A stretch of 64,000 bases of DNA from Clostridiaceae bacterium. Its GTDB lineage: Bacteria; Bacillota; Clostridia; Lachnospirales; Lachnospiraceae. Where the stretch lies: assembly GCA_910575795.1 (NCBI GenBank), contig CAJTGE010000009.1:102351-166350 (forward strand). Direction: 5' to 3'. Both the position numbers and the translations under genes were made by a program. A model generated the notes under the pieces. That model was not told where the DNA came from. It saw only the letters and a program-made list of their open reading frames with translations, and ran no database searches. Below, one piece after another: positions 7,601 through 17,100 of the stretch (the first letter of the stretch is position 1; every line of letters begins with the position of its first letter).

Positions 7601-9993
7601 TGCTTCTTGGCTTCAATGGTACGATTAAAGAAATCAATACCAACCTGGGGTATCTCAAGGAGGACTTAAACAGGGAGAGTTATGATTTATACCTGGAAGA
7701 TATTGCAAATGGGAATCTGGTGTATGGACTGGCTCCAGATACATTTCGTTATTCGTTAAATGACTTTGTAAGCCAGCAGACTGAGGTTACTGATGTCCGA
7801 GGGCTTCATAAGGACTTAAGCAGTTTTTATTATGCTTTATATACAGAGTCGCCGTATTATTTCTTCAGTTACAATATTCGAGACCATATATCTACAAATA
7901 AAAATACAAACTATGTATATAACCACAAGGATTTAGCCAGCCAGTCAAAAAATATGTATAAGATGCTGTTGCAAAACAACCAGGAGTATTTCTTCAACCT
8001 TACAGATAACGCAGGTGGGGGGTACGGGGAACTTCGAGATTTTATGAACATGCACGATTTGTTCTATTACATTATTCCATCCTTGAAAGGCGGCAATGAG
8101 ATCGTTGATTTGTTTGACAGCAGGTTTGGAATGCACGTAAACAGCGATATGAGTCTGCGGATTGATTCGGCGGGAAAAGTTGTCTATGACGGCATATCCT
8201 ACCCAAAGGATAGCGTATCTGGCAAGACTGCCCTGCGGGATATGGCAGACAGAGGAGTATTTGAGGAGATGACATCAGAACAGCTTTACAAGTTCTGGCA
8301 TGATTACAATGTTTGGACGTTATTCCAGGCTTATTGTCCTTGGATAGACACAATGGAGGATTGTAAGTATGCCAACGCCGAGACCATACGAGTTCTTGGC
8401 GAGCCATTCGTTGTAAGAAATCCGTTAGACCCGACCAGTTATTATTCCTCTGACGGTGATGACATAGTAGAAGGCCGTTACATGGTATTTAGCCGTTCAG
8501 AAATGGCTTACTATGGCCTGACCGAGAAAGACCTCACCACAGTTGAGTTGAAAATCATTCAGACCCAGGATGCGGTATACAAGCAGACCCTAGACCTAAT
8601 GAATTACTACACCTTGGCCGACGAGGTACTCATCAATGCATTTGCCATGATTCAGACTTTCGAGTTCAACAAGCATTTCAGCGAGTCTGGTGTTATGGGT
8701 CAGAGTTATATTCTCTATCCGCAGGGGTACGAGGCAAAGGCATTTACATACGACGCATACTTGAGACTGGTAATTGCAGAGTCCAGCGGTGAACCTATCC
8801 AGGTAGACAGTGCAACAGGTGATACCAGTATCTACAAACGAGTTATCAGCAAAACCTCCTTGTTCTTCGGTATATTCTTGCTCATTAACGATGTGTTGTC
8901 AGTTTATATTATGCCTTGTCTGAAGGTTGCTTTTTTGGTTATGTTGTTCTTTATCTCCATAGCTTTGGTGACAGCAGCATCTATCAATTTGGAGATTAAT
9001 CTGATAAGCGTGATATGGAAGTCTATACTGGCACCGTTAGGCAGTTACTTCTGTATCAGTGTAGGCTTTGCATGGTTAGTTTCTCTGTTCATGAGCAACG
9101 GTGCTCAAGGGGTAGTTAAGGTATCGCAGACTATATCAGTTGGTGATCCCACAACGGTAATCATTATTATGATAGTCGTCAATGTGGCGGCGATGATTCT
9201 ATATTTTAAGTTGTGCAAGAAATGCTTCAGAGACTTCTGGAATTATATAAGAATAGTGCTTGATAATATTGTGTCTACTTCTATAGGAGCCGCAAGACGT
9301 ATGAGCGACGTCAGAAATTTCAGGAGATCTTCTTCTGGCAGTTCATATATTACACACAACAATTCCATTGAAAAGGTGGCAAATACGGCTGTTCAGCGAG
9401 GCAAGACCAATTTGACACCGACCAGACAGTCTGCAGTTCAGTCGGGTACTGAAGCAGCCAATGCAGCGTTACATTCAAATAAGGGTGCAGACTTAAAGCC
9501 AGCAGAGAATAAATATAATTCTGTTACAAGAGACGGCAGCAAAAGTACCAAGAAGCTGAACCAGCATAACCAGAAGTCTTATAATGACAAAGCTGTAAAG
9601 TCCAGAGAGGCCGCAGACCGTAAGGCGGAGGATGGGAAGATGGCACCGTCAGATTCTTCCAAAGGGTTGAGAAATCGCATGGCTGGCGGAGGCAGCTATC
9701 TGACAGGGAATAATTCCCGTGAAGTTTATAATATAAAGGGAGGGGTACCCAAGGGAGTAGGAAGGAGAGTTAATATAGCTACCTCTGATGCATCAGGCCG
9801 CCTTGGTAATCTTATCTATGGCACAAAGGAGAATAGGGGACTGACAAATGCTCAGAACGATGCAGGAGAGACCCAGTTGCGTAAGCGGATTATGAATAGG
9901 GGCAGTAATGGCGTGAAAAAGGGGCATGAAAAAGGCAAGACTCCTGGAGGCAACAGCTACAAGGACACCAATGTGTTTAGGAATAAAAAATAG
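4654..9993 (+). CDS. Giant secreted/polytopic membrane protein, possible conjugation channel component
   Basis: A 1,779-residue protein; the ATG at 4654 sits after AGGAGGCGATAAGAA (a GTG lies one codon earlier). It has an N-terminal signal peptide (hydrophobic LAMLLVVCTMIGIF, cleavage near the IYAD sequence) and a large extracellular part with an acidic insert at about residues 335-355. Two membrane segments lie near 690-735 and at least four between about 1404 and 1525. A basic, Ser/Asn/Gly-rich cytoplasmic tail of about 240 residues completes it. A large extracytoplasmic head plus a cluster of membrane helices resembles VirB6/TrbL-like channel proteins of Gram-positive conjugation systems, but I see no diagnostic motif. 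No VirB4 or VirD4 ATPase is in the window. It precedes the surface-protein block, so it may help build or export that layer. A phage or cell-wall role is an alternative. Confidence 0.6.
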   Translation: MRFLKKLEFKRMLAMLLVVCTMIGIFPQFSGVSIYADSNKLREQLIQLMSGVSVTEVESIDQLTVEDLRCIALFLSNFYVPYNTSLDDTENKDQNIQYMVSALKNIGFKEDVAKSVIQAVYSASLSSAQKLYFCEDDLPEITYKINGGGANGKVPALSFGCDDDHTDPGVNLGVVDDNENYVKAVGKSIQASGDDGEMHTYYPVTLWTYLCAMDRLAHDKVPAGSLDYGIGLYWGSSSGMKRGFDLNAQTATFITAITSELGTETGMCGNAVMNTSGGSWQDKSDADRAAVTAFTQNIYIDWVGNVICDFGNSRVVLYPACMNPMVFSFLSESAIEEEESEEGDSEEEPEELEEEPGVGRAITDGSEMIIPFNAVSTWGQWFLKNHTVQEESSSSILGTVFNTEAKVVEVDIMGMRGSRVGASWDAEAFGGSEKTMDSVQEWCSKYGIEVGGNGSWGVHGDADLVSFVTKSLSGAGAGVFFPGYELSLGKFNTINEYVIYQSVTNATIQDLTKGSAFVTGSVLDAEAAKYFSSESKFHTSSDSFGAFMQFGAEDYFMLSNYFLTYAFAYHNRNKTLQDKDSYVNFKFNGDRFPSEVGGMIDWGDISTDDEQILSFIYYLLHPVEGALYVTTLFKNKVSAILVGWHEDIVGGTDSNNITGMTRYLGFTGYVTSPSLGEISWIARLLEAYQDCIVYLVILLCIVLVCYVVTGSMSISRAVIGVVIFSFLAFLPPIAINRTADTINRLCDTLYSQKFDYWANTQLHAYLSDLSGVTSSSSVNEYIAALINLKTSSIESPHSYSGVRVKWMTPKKIHEAEEASEELKGHFDNTFSSAMVNLLTSSQLAVNRTEDYTNAVGATYLYRDFTDIFMYGSQSYNLFTSFNHGGTLERYGELSFPADSSDFGGAVNRNWSRAHMGGITYSSGENLIDYVMANDEENDRSISEYIRGTSSLEAVRRGFLCNSVGVGDETANYYTRNGGLASSLLLGFNGTIKEINTNLGYLKEDLNRESYDLYLEDIANGNLVYGLAPDTFRYSLNDFVSQQTEVTDVRGLHKDLSSFYYALYTESPYYFFSYNIRDHISTNKNTNYVYNHKDLASQSKNMYKMLLQNNQEYFFNLTDNAGGGYGELRDFMNMHDLFYYIIPSLKGGNEIVDLFDSRFGMHVNSDMSLRIDSAGKVVYDGISYPKDSVSGKTALRDMADRGVFEEMTSEQLYKFWHDYNVWTLFQAYCPWIDTMEDCKYANAETIRVLGEPFVVRNPLDPTSYYSSDGDDIVEGRYMVFSRSEMAYYGLTEKDLTTVELKIIQTQDAVYKQTLDLMNYYTLADEVLINAFAMIQTFEFNKHFSESGVMGQSYILYPQGYEAKAFTYDAYLRLVIAESSGEPIQVDSATGDTSIYKRVISKTSLFFGIFLLINDVLSVYIMPCLKVAFLVMLFFISIALVTAASINLEINLISVIWKSILAPLGSYFCISVGFAWLVSLFMSNGAQGVVKVSQTISVGDPTTVIIIMIVVNVAAMILYFKLCKKCFRDFWNYIRIVLDNIVSTSIGAARRMSDVRNFRRSSSGSSYITHNNSIEKVANTAVQRGKTNLTPTRQSAVQSGTEAANAALHSNKGADLKPAENKYNSVTRDGSKSTKKLNQHNQKSYNDKAVKSREAADRKAEDGKMAPSDSSKGLRNRMAGGGSYLTGNNSREVYNIKGGVPKGVGRRVNIATSDASGRLGNLIYGTKENRGLTNAQNDAGETQLRKRIMNRGSNGVKKGHEKGKTPGGNSYKDTNVFRNKK

Positions 9994-10461
9994 CGTGATA
10001 TGGCTTGGCTCTCTGCTGAAATGCGGGGAGCCAGTTATTTCAGCGTTTTTTGACATTTTTTGAATCCGTTGATTTTGGCCTGCTGTGTTCTAAGGCGGAA
10101 ATTTGTTTCAGGATGAAAAAGGGCAATTAGGTTGCTTTGTATTATTGGTTTTACTGGGGTACGGAAGGCCATGAGGGGTATCTCCCGATAGAGTCAGAAT
10201 AGAAAATTATCATGTTATTTCTCCGGTGGGAAGTTCGTATGACTCCTTTCTATTTGTGACAGCTTTTCTTTAATTTGCAGGGAGACGGCTTGTCTGGCAG
10301 TTTAGATCCCCAGGGGTATCCAGTTTTTGTTTGCACTGAGTTGCACCGTGATACTGATTATTACAAACAGTACAATTTATTCTTGGATTGGAGGAGGTGA
10401 TTGAGTTTGTTTAGTATCTAATGAGTTGCAGTCAATATTTCGAGAAAGGAAGGTAATACCT
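9994..10461. other. Intergenic stretch with terminator and polar-motif cluster
   Basis: This 468-bp gap starts with a terminator-like hairpin at 10006-10052 (TGGCTC with GAGCCA, then a run of six T). It contains three copies of the GGGGTA motif within about 160 bp (near 10157, 10176 and 10313). A reading frame in the far right part is only an upstream extension of the next gene. No promoter was called with confidence. Confidence 0.6.
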
Positions 10462-11589
10462 ATGAGTTTCAAAAAGACGTATGCCAAGGAAGTGGACGGG
10501 GGTATCGAGGCTTCCACTGCCATTTCACCTACATCACCGATTAGTGCTTCTGCATATGCGGCAGAGGCAACTGAGGCTGTCAATCCAAACGTGGCACTAA
10601 TCAAGGTTTACAATGAGTTTTACAATACAGAAGGTAATCTGGTGTTTCGTGAAGAAGTGTATTCAGAGGAGCGAGAAAAAACTTGGGATTGGGATTGGAA
10701 CGATACGGCAAGCCAATTTTCTGGCGTAGCCTCAGATTATAAACCCTCTTTAGAAGGCTATAACTTACTGGGAGTTGATCCTAGTTGGAATTACTTGAAT
10801 CTTGGCCGGGTCAATGAGTTTGTGTTTAAGTATATTGAAGATGCTGAAGTTACGGTTAAAGTCATCAACGAGTTTTACGATACAGATGGCACAAGTTTGC
10901 TATCTCGTGAGGAGAAGCTGTCAGAAAAGCATAATATTGGCCGTACAGTTATCTACCGGGCCACTAACTTTGGAGCCACTACTATTCGTCGCAGTTTCGA
11001 CTATATGACTGGCCTCAGCCATTGCTGGATAGACAATTATCGGCTTGATGGATATAATTGCTGCATGATATTCATAGATTCCGCAAGAGATCGGGAAGTC
11101 ATCTTTAAATATGTAAAGAAGGCTCCAGCTAATGTCAAGGTTTACACAGAACTGTATGATACAGACAAGACAACCTTGATATCCCGTAAGGAGCAACTAT
11201 CAGAGCAGTATACAGTCGGTGATTCCTACAATTATCAGGCAGCCGACTATGCACCATTAGAAGACAGCTTTCTGATGCCATACAGCAACAATAGTTATGC
11301 TGGGTGGTTTAGCAGCGGTGAGGATTACGAGTTTGTTTTCAAATATATCAAAGGTACTGAGAAGGTCAAAGTCGAAGTAGTCAATGAGTTTTACGATACA
11401 GATGGAACAACCCTGTTATCCCGTGATGTAGTACTTTCAGAAGAACGCTGGGTTGGCGAGAAATACTGTTACGATCCTTTATCTTATCTTCCATCTGGTA
11501 CAGATTTCTTCTCAGGAGAACCCCGGGATTATTCAGGGGTATTTGAATCAGGCCAGACCTATGAACTGGTGTTTAAACATGTGAGGTGA
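10462..11589 (+). CDS. MucBP-like repeat protein, four repeats, no signal peptide
   Basis: The start is the ATG at 10462 after GAAAGGAAGG. The 375-residue product has a Ser/Thr/Ala-rich leader of about 45 residues without a hydrophobic core. Four repeats of about 75-90 residues follow (about 47-125, 130-218, 223-296, 302-373), each opening with a form of V-x-N-E-F-Y-D-T-D-G-T-T-L-L-S-R and closing with an aromatic F-K-Y or F-K-H strand. This is the pattern of MucBP-like/bacterial beta-sandwich repeats, also found in the large adhesin at 14129. Such repeats usually act outside the cell, so the missing signal peptide is odd. Either export is non-classical, the start is upstream, or the protein is intracellular. 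Confidence 0.65.
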   Translation: MSFKKTYAKEVDGGIEASTAISPTSPISASAYAAEATEAVNPNVALIKVYNEFYNTEGNLVFREEVYSEEREKTWDWDWNDTASQFSGVASDYKPSLEGYNLLGVDPSWNYLNLGRVNEFVFKYIEDAEVTVKVINEFYDTDGTSLLSREEKLSEKHNIGRTVIYRATNFGATTIRRSFDYMTGLSHCWIDNYRLDGYNCCMIFIDSARDREVIFKYVKKAPANVKVYTELYDTDKTTLISRKEQLSEQYTVGDSYNYQAADYAPLEDSFLMPYSNNSYAGWFSSGEDYEFVFKYIKGTEKVKVEVVNEFYDTDGTTLLSRDVVLSEERWVGEKYCYDPLSYLPSGTDFFSGEPRDYSGVFESGQTYELVFKHVR

Positions 11590-11691
11590 ACATGTTTACC
11601 TTGGCAGTTGTGTAAATATGTGAGGTGGACACGTCTACCTTGGCTGGTGTTTAAATATGCGAGGCGGACATGTCTACCTTGTCCGTTTTTT
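11575..11691 (+). repeat. Three 39-bp tandem repeats, last copy forming a terminator
   Basis: Units start at 11575, 11614 and 11653, exactly 39 bp apart, and share the pattern AAAYATGYGAGG(T/C)G-ACAYGT-TACCTTG. The first unit overlaps the last codons and stop of the repeat protein, so the gene end has been copied twice downstream. In the third unit CGGACA pairs with TGTCCG (11665-11685) and is followed by a T run, making an intrinsic terminator. The earlier units lack that match. Confidence 0.75.
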
Positions 11692-11781
11692 AAATGATGA
11701 GTTATATAAGTCAGTCAAGCGTGAAGGAAACCAGACTCCAGTAGACGGAGCCTAATATTCATGGAAAGGAGTTGAATATAA

Positions 11782-11967
11782 GTGACAGAAGGTTTGCAGT
11801 ATCTAAAGATTGGTGAAGCCGCTAAGTTAATTGGTTGTTCTTGCCAGACTTTACGCAGGTTACATAAGAGGGGTATCCTGATTCCTGAACTGATTTTTGA
11901 TACAGGACATCGAAAATATTCACTGAATCAGATTGAAGATTTCATTGTAAAGAATGCGAGCAACTAA
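11782..11967 (+). CDS. Small winged-helix (MerR-type) DNA-binding protein
   Basis: A 61-residue protein starting at GTG 11782 behind GGAAAGGAG. It has the full one-domain MerR pattern: KIGEAAKLIGCSCQTLRRL (helix-turn-helix), HKRGILIPELI, a wing with GHRKYSL, and a final helix NQIEDFIVKN. Proteins of this type bind DNA as small regulators, excisionases or the targeting part of IS607-like systems. It lies between surface-protein genes and stands alone. A copy of the polar motif encodes its RGI residues. Confidence 0.7.
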   Translation: MTEGLQYLKIGEAAKLIGCSCQTLRRLHKRGILIPELIFDTGHRKYSLNQIEDFIVKNASN

Positions 11968-12124
11968 CCCATTCAGTCTTTCCTTCCATAAGACTTGGAT
12001 TTGGGAACGAGAAATGATATTTGTTTCAGTTACAGAGCGAGACGATTTATTACAAATGTAACCAATATAAATCTCATTGCTAAGATAACAAGACTTCAGT
12101 TTCATTCCAGGAGGTGAAAAAGAA

Positions 12125-12823
12125 ATGGAAGATAACTCATTGAAAGGCAAGACTCCAGAGCCAGTAGCTTCAGAGCCTATGAGTTCAGGACGAGCAGACC
12201 CCATTGCTGGAATCTCTAACCAGTCAACATCAGAAGTAGGCTTAATGTACCAACTACTTGAGACGGAGAGATCACTACGAGACCAGGAGGAGGGGGTAAA
12301 GGAGGAGAAACGTAAAAAGGCTATTTACAGAAACTCACTTCTTGTTGCTATTATCATCATAATTATCTTGCTTTTAAGAGGGTGTAGTGGTAAGGCAGAT
12401 TACTGGTGGGTACCCAATGAGACAGCCCCACAGAAGGAGTCAGCCCTCATCCCGGAGATTGAGGACAGTGCTTTAGTCCAGCAGGTGCAGGAGACCCAAG
12501 AGGAATATGAAACACCTCATATTGATATTCCTGTGATTCAGAGCTTTGTTGTTTCTAAGTCAGCTCCTTATAAGGATTTATACAATCCAGAGACCAATGC
12601 CGAGAGATACTATTTACAGTATGAGTTTACAGTAGTTGGTTCTTCAGAGCCATTTTACCAGTCCAAGTTTGTGGAAGGCGGGAAGCAGTTCAGCGTTGAT
12701 TTTGGCAGCTTATTGGAGATTGGCGAGTACAGAGTCAATGTTGCAACCAAAACCTATGAGTATGGTACTCTAGCCCCCAAGAGTGGAGATATGCACGAGA
12801 TTCAAATTATTGTTACAGAGTAG
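12125..12823 (+). CDS. Membrane-anchored protein with extracellular beta domain
   Basis: The ATG follows GGAGG at 12110. The 232-residue protein has a hydrophilic cytoplasmic N-terminus of about 70 residues, one membrane segment (LLVAIIIIIILLLRGC, about residues 77-92) and an extracellular C-terminal half. That half is strand-rich, with regularly spaced aromatic residues (YYLQYEF, EYRVNVATKTYEYG) suggesting an Ig-like sandwich. The Cys after the membrane segment is not in a proper lipobox. It stands directly before the secreted paralogues at 12847 and 13446, so it may anchor or assemble them. No family assigned. Confidence 0.65.
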   Translation: MEDNSLKGKTPEPVASEPMSSGRADPIAGISNQSTSEVGLMYQLLETERSLRDQEEGVKEEKRKKAIYRNSLLVAIIIIIILLLRGCSGKADYWWVPNETAPQKESALIPEIEDSALVQQVQETQEEYETPHIDIPVIQSFVVSKSAPYKDLYNPETNAERYYLQYEFTVVGSSEPFYQSKFVEGGKQFSVDFGSLLEIGEYRVNVATKTYEYGTLAPKSGDMHEIQIIVTE

Positions 12824-12846
12824 TATTTGAAAAGGAGGTGGTTGTA

Positions 12847-13368
12847 TTGAAGGCAAGGTGTCCAGGGGTACTGATAGCCGCCGCTTTTATGTTGTCGGTG
12901 TTAGTTGGGAGCATAAAAGTGTATGCAGATGATTTGAGGATTCCAGACAATGAAACAACTGGCTCCACGCCAACGAGTTTTGTTGTAACCAACGATATGT
13001 TGATTTCCAATGATTTAGTTGTCAGCATACCATCAGAGTTGGTTCTAACCTATGACGAGTCTGCCAATATTTTTACCAGAAGGGATTATATAACAGCGAG
13101 TGGCAGCCTAAAGAGCAGCAAGCGGTTAGAGGTGAGTATCCCCACAACGATTACATACCAGCATACCTCGTTATCAGGTGTTACGGTTACTGGCTTTTTG
13201 GATTTTGGTTCTGCTTCAGGCGGGAGGGGTATCGAGTATTGGACTCCATCCCAGGTACAGAACGATGACAGCCGTTCCATATGCTCAACAGTAGATGCTG
13301 ATAATCTGGAGTATGCTGGCAGATACAAAGCTACAATTACATATAGGATACTAATCAAGGATAGATAA
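12847..13368 (+). CDS. Secreted single-module protein (shared surface module, copy 1)
   Basis: The best start is TTG at 12847, seven bases after AAGGAGGTG; in-frame GTG codons upstream overlap the ribosome site. The product has a signal peptide (VLIAAAFMLSVLVGS, cleavage near VYAD) followed by one module of about 130 residues. The module begins LVVSIPSELVLTYD, continues with I-T-A-S-G and I-P-T-T-I-T-Y, and ends YAGRYKATITYRI. The same module forms the product of 13446 and the C-terminus of the adhesin at 14129. The strand pattern suggests a beta-sandwich, possibly a fibre subunit or cell-wall-binding domain. The operon runs 12125, 12847, 13446, 14129. Confidence 0.7.
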   Translation: MKARCPGVLIAAAFMLSVLVGSIKVYADDLRIPDNETTGSTPTSFVVTNDMLISNDLVVSIPSELVLTYDESANIFTRRDYITASGSLKSSKRLEVSIPTTITYQHTSLSGVTVTGFLDFGSASGGRGIEYWTPSQVQNDDSRSICSTVDADNLEYAGRYKATITYRILIKDR

Positions 13369-13445
13369 TTATGGTATTAGGTTCCCAGGGGTATCCTTCA
13401 GAGCCAAATACTTGATTATAAATAATCATAGAGAGGAGATTTATT

Positions 13446-14024
13446 ATGAGACTTAAGAAGTTAGCAACCATAATTTTATCAGGAGCCTTAACAGCCAGTG
13501 CAGTTTTCCCAGCCCTAGCAGCTACGGGGTACACAGACTACGAAGATCCGTTTACAGACGCCAAGACCCAGACCAAATTTGAGATTACCGATCCTGATGA
13601 TTTAAACGAGGAGAACGGAGGCAATGGTAAGCTGGGGGGCGAGGTTGTGGTTTCTGTGCCAGCGGAGTTGGTATTAGGAGCAGACGCCAACAGCAATGCA
13701 ATTCTTACCAAGAAGGATATTGTTTCAGCGAGAGGCCGTTTGAGGGCCAACCAGAAGCTGTCCATTACAACTCCTACGAGTATTTCATACGCCAATGGAG
13801 ATGACAATACCGTTACAGTTCCAGGGGTTGTTGCTTTCGGCACAACTTCAGGTGACAATCAGTTGGCAGAGTGGAGTGCGGCGGAGATGGTAAAAGGTGT
13901 CAAGGAGGGCGAGGTGGGTATCGTACATAAGGATATATCTTCCACAGTTCAGAAGGAGGATATTGATTATGTTGGTACTTACACCACCAATCTGTTGTAC
14001 AGTATCCAGGTAGCAACGAAGTAA
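13446..14024 (+). CDS. Secreted single-module protein (shared surface module, copy 2)
   Basis: The ATG at 13446 follows GAGAGGAG. It encodes 192 residues with a clear signal peptide (LATIILSGALTASAV, cleavage after PALA). An acidic linker follows (DPDDLNEENGGNGK), then the module seen in its neighbours: VVVSVPAELVLGAD, DIVSARGRL, PTSISYANGDDNTV, VVAFGTTSG, EWSAAEM, and the closing DYVGTYTTNLLYSIQ. It has no sorting motif or membrane anchor, so it is released or held through the module. It is closer in sequence to the C-terminus of the 1,319-residue adhesin than the first copy is. Possible role: minor or major subunit of a surface structure. Confidence 0.75.
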   Translation: MRLKKLATIILSGALTASAVFPALAATGYTDYEDPFTDAKTQTKFEITDPDDLNEENGGNGKLGGEVVVSVPAELVLGADANSNAILTKKDIVSARGRLRANQKLSITTPTSISYANGDDNTVTVPGVVAFGTTSGDNQLAEWSAAEMVKGVKEGEVGIVHKDISSTVQKEDIDYVGTYTTNLLYSIQVATK

Positions 14025-14128
14025 AGGAGCCTGGGGTATCCAGTCTTTAGTTTTTATGGCCTGCTGATAGTTTTTCAGTGGGCCATTTCTTCAGTTCTTT
14101 CAACAGACAAGGGAGGCGGTTAGAAGAT

Positions 14129-17100
14129 ATGAGGAGATACAAAAAGTATTTAGCTTGTATGCTTATAATCTCACAGATTTTAATGCTAACGCCAATGAAA
14201 CTCCATGCAGGGGTGCTGGAGGCAGGAGCGGCATTCGAGTCTGCTGAGAGTATAGGGGGTATTGAAGGTTCCACCGAGGGGGCAGAGGCCACCGAAGGAG
14301 GAGAGGCCACCGAAGGAGGCACCGAGACTACCGAGGGAACGGAGTCTATCGAGGATACAACCTCCAGCGGGGTATCCCAATCGGAGCCAGACTCCCAGGG
14401 GGAATCGGAGATTACCGAGGAATCAGAGGATACCGAGGGAATAGGTTCCAGCGGGGTATCTCAATCGGAGCCAGAAGCCCCGGAGGGTACGGAGGAGCCA
14501 GAAGCCCCGGAGGAATCAGAACCCCTGGAGGAGCCAGAGTCCACGGAGGAAGCAGAACCCACGGAGGAGCCGGAGTCCCCGGAGGATACGGAGAAGCCGG
14601 AGTTCACGGAGGAATCAGACCCCACAGAAGAATCAGAAGACTCCAACGAGGTATCTGATCCAGAAGGCGAGACCTCCGGTGAAACATCAGAGACCCAGGC
14701 CGAGGAGCCAGATGAGTCACAGCCCTCCAATACCGTGCCAGGGGTATCCGATAGCAAGCCAGAAGTACCAGAGTCAAAGCCCTCTGAGGGCGAGTCAGGA
14801 GAAAGGCCACCAGAACTCAGCAATCCAGTAGAAACGAATCCCGGCGGGGTATCTGATATGCCCTCAACGGCTACATCCTCCAACGCTTCAAAGCCAGAAG
14901 ACGAGGAGGAACTAGAAGTTGACATTGAGGTATATTACACCTTAAAGGTAGTTGATACCTATATCAGTACGGAACAAGACGAGGGAGAGTCTGTTGTAAG
15001 GTACGTGGATACAGTGCTTGAGGGGGAGGAATACTGCTTCAGTGCCTTGGAAGTTGAGGGCTATATAGCAGTTGATGAAGTTGAGTATTCAGGGGTACTG
15101 ATAGAGGATTTAACCCTTGAGTTTATATACATTAAAGACTCATTATTTGACGTATCTTTGTTAGGGGGTACTGTACTGTCAAATGACTATGCTTCAGCCG
15201 AACTTTATGAGGATGAGAAGCTCCTTATAGTCACAGACATGTACAAATCAGGCAGAAGTTCAGACTATCCCTGGTACAATTTGATTAGCGGTTATCGAGT
15301 TGAATTCGCTGATGGCTTGCCTGTTATTTATGGAAGTACCTTTAGTCGGTCGGGTATTGTCGGAGATCTTGTAATTCCAGCTTCTGTGACGGAAATCGGC
15401 AATAATGCTTTTAGCAGTTGTACAGGACTGACTGGTGAGTTGGTAATTTCAGAAGGGGTAACATCGATCGGTAATGAGGCATTTAGGGACTGTTCAAATT
15501 TGACTGGAAACCTGGTAATACCTGATTCTGTGACGTCTTTGGGAAATGGGGTATTCAGGGGTTGTTCCCACTTCAGCAGTTTGACTTTAAGCGGTTCATT
15601 ACAGTTGATTCCTGATAATGCGTTTCGTGATTGTTCTGGTTTTAGGGGAAATCTTGTTATTCCAGAATCCGTTAAAGAAGTCAAGAGTTATGCGTTCTTT
15701 GGGGATTCAGGTTTTGATGGCACGTTAACGATTGGAGATTCCGTACAAGCCATAAGAGATGGAGCATTTTATAATTGTTCTGGTTTAACTGGTGATTTAG
15801 TTATTCCCGACAATGTGACATCCATAGGAAATGTAGCATTTCAGGGTTGCAAAGGAATGAGGGGCACCTTAAGCCTTGGCAGTTCCCTTATCACCATTGG
15901 GGATAATGCTTTTAAAGACTGCTCTGGTTTTACAGATGCTTTGGTGATTCCAGATAGCGTGGTATCCCTCGGTGAAGGTGCCTTTTATAATGCCAGAGGC
16001 TTTAGCGGCTTCCTCACTCTAAGCAAGTCATTAGTTACCATTAACCGTGAGGCATTTCGTGGTTGTACGGGGCTTACAGGTGCTTTAGTTATTCCAGATA
16101 CAGTAGAGACGATAGGTAATGCCGCATTTTTATATACTGGGTTTTCAGGTACCCTGACTCTTGGTAATTCAGTAAGAACGATTGGAAATGAGGCATTTAA
16201 AGACTGTAAAGGTTTGAAAGGCGACCTGATAATCCATGATGCGATTGAGAGTATTGGATCAAATGCTTTCAATGGCTGTACAGGCTTCAATGGGGTACTG
16301 AGTTTGGGTTCCCATCTTAAGACCATAGGAGGAAGTGCCTTCAAAGGCTGTACAGGTTTGAAAGGCGACCTTGTAATCCCTGATAATGTGATAAGCCTGG
16401 GTGCTGAAGCGTTTAACGGTTGTACAGGCTTTGATGGTTCTATCAAGATAGGAAGCTCTATACAGACGATTGAAGCGTATGCATTTAACGGCTGTTCTGG
16501 CCTATCGGGGGATATGGCTCTGCCGGATACAGTAAAGCTCATCGGCTATTCAGCATTTAACGGTTGCTCTAATATGGGTGATACTCTTGTAATCCCTGAC
16601 AAAGTAACCACCATATCACGTTGGACGTTCAGTGGCAGCGATGGGGTAACAATTATCCGTGGCGGCGAGGGTATAACGAGTTTACTTTCAGATGGGCTTC
16701 ATTACGGGGCATTTCGTACCACCGAGTTAACGCCGACGCTTTTATACACAGACAACGAGATTCTTTTAAACCACGATTGGGGCAATGAAAACCGTGAGAT
16801 ATATTTCGAGGTAGCCTTCAATTCCAATGGGGGTACTCCAGTGGCCTCCCAGCATGTCAAGGCTGGGGAACTGGCCAAGGAGCCGAAGGCTCCCACCAGA
16901 GATAACTATGTATTTATTGGCTGGACAAAGGATAAGGCAGCCCTGACAAATCCCAAGGCTGGTGAAGTATTTGATTTTGCTACACCAATTACAAGATATA
17001 CAGTTTTGTATGCAAAATGGGCAAAACAAGTGACTATCACAGTAGTTGACGAGTATTACGATTCAGAGGGTATTACACAAATTAAATCCGTTGAACGTGA

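Noticed and set aside
14461..14925. - strand 154-codon Ser/Gly/Asp-rich frame
   Set aside because: It is the complement of the Glu/Pro/Thr stalk of the adhesin; low-complexity shadow.
15985..16542. - strand 185-codon frame opposite the leucine-rich repeats
   Set aside because: Periodic because the repeats opposite are periodic; no start signal.
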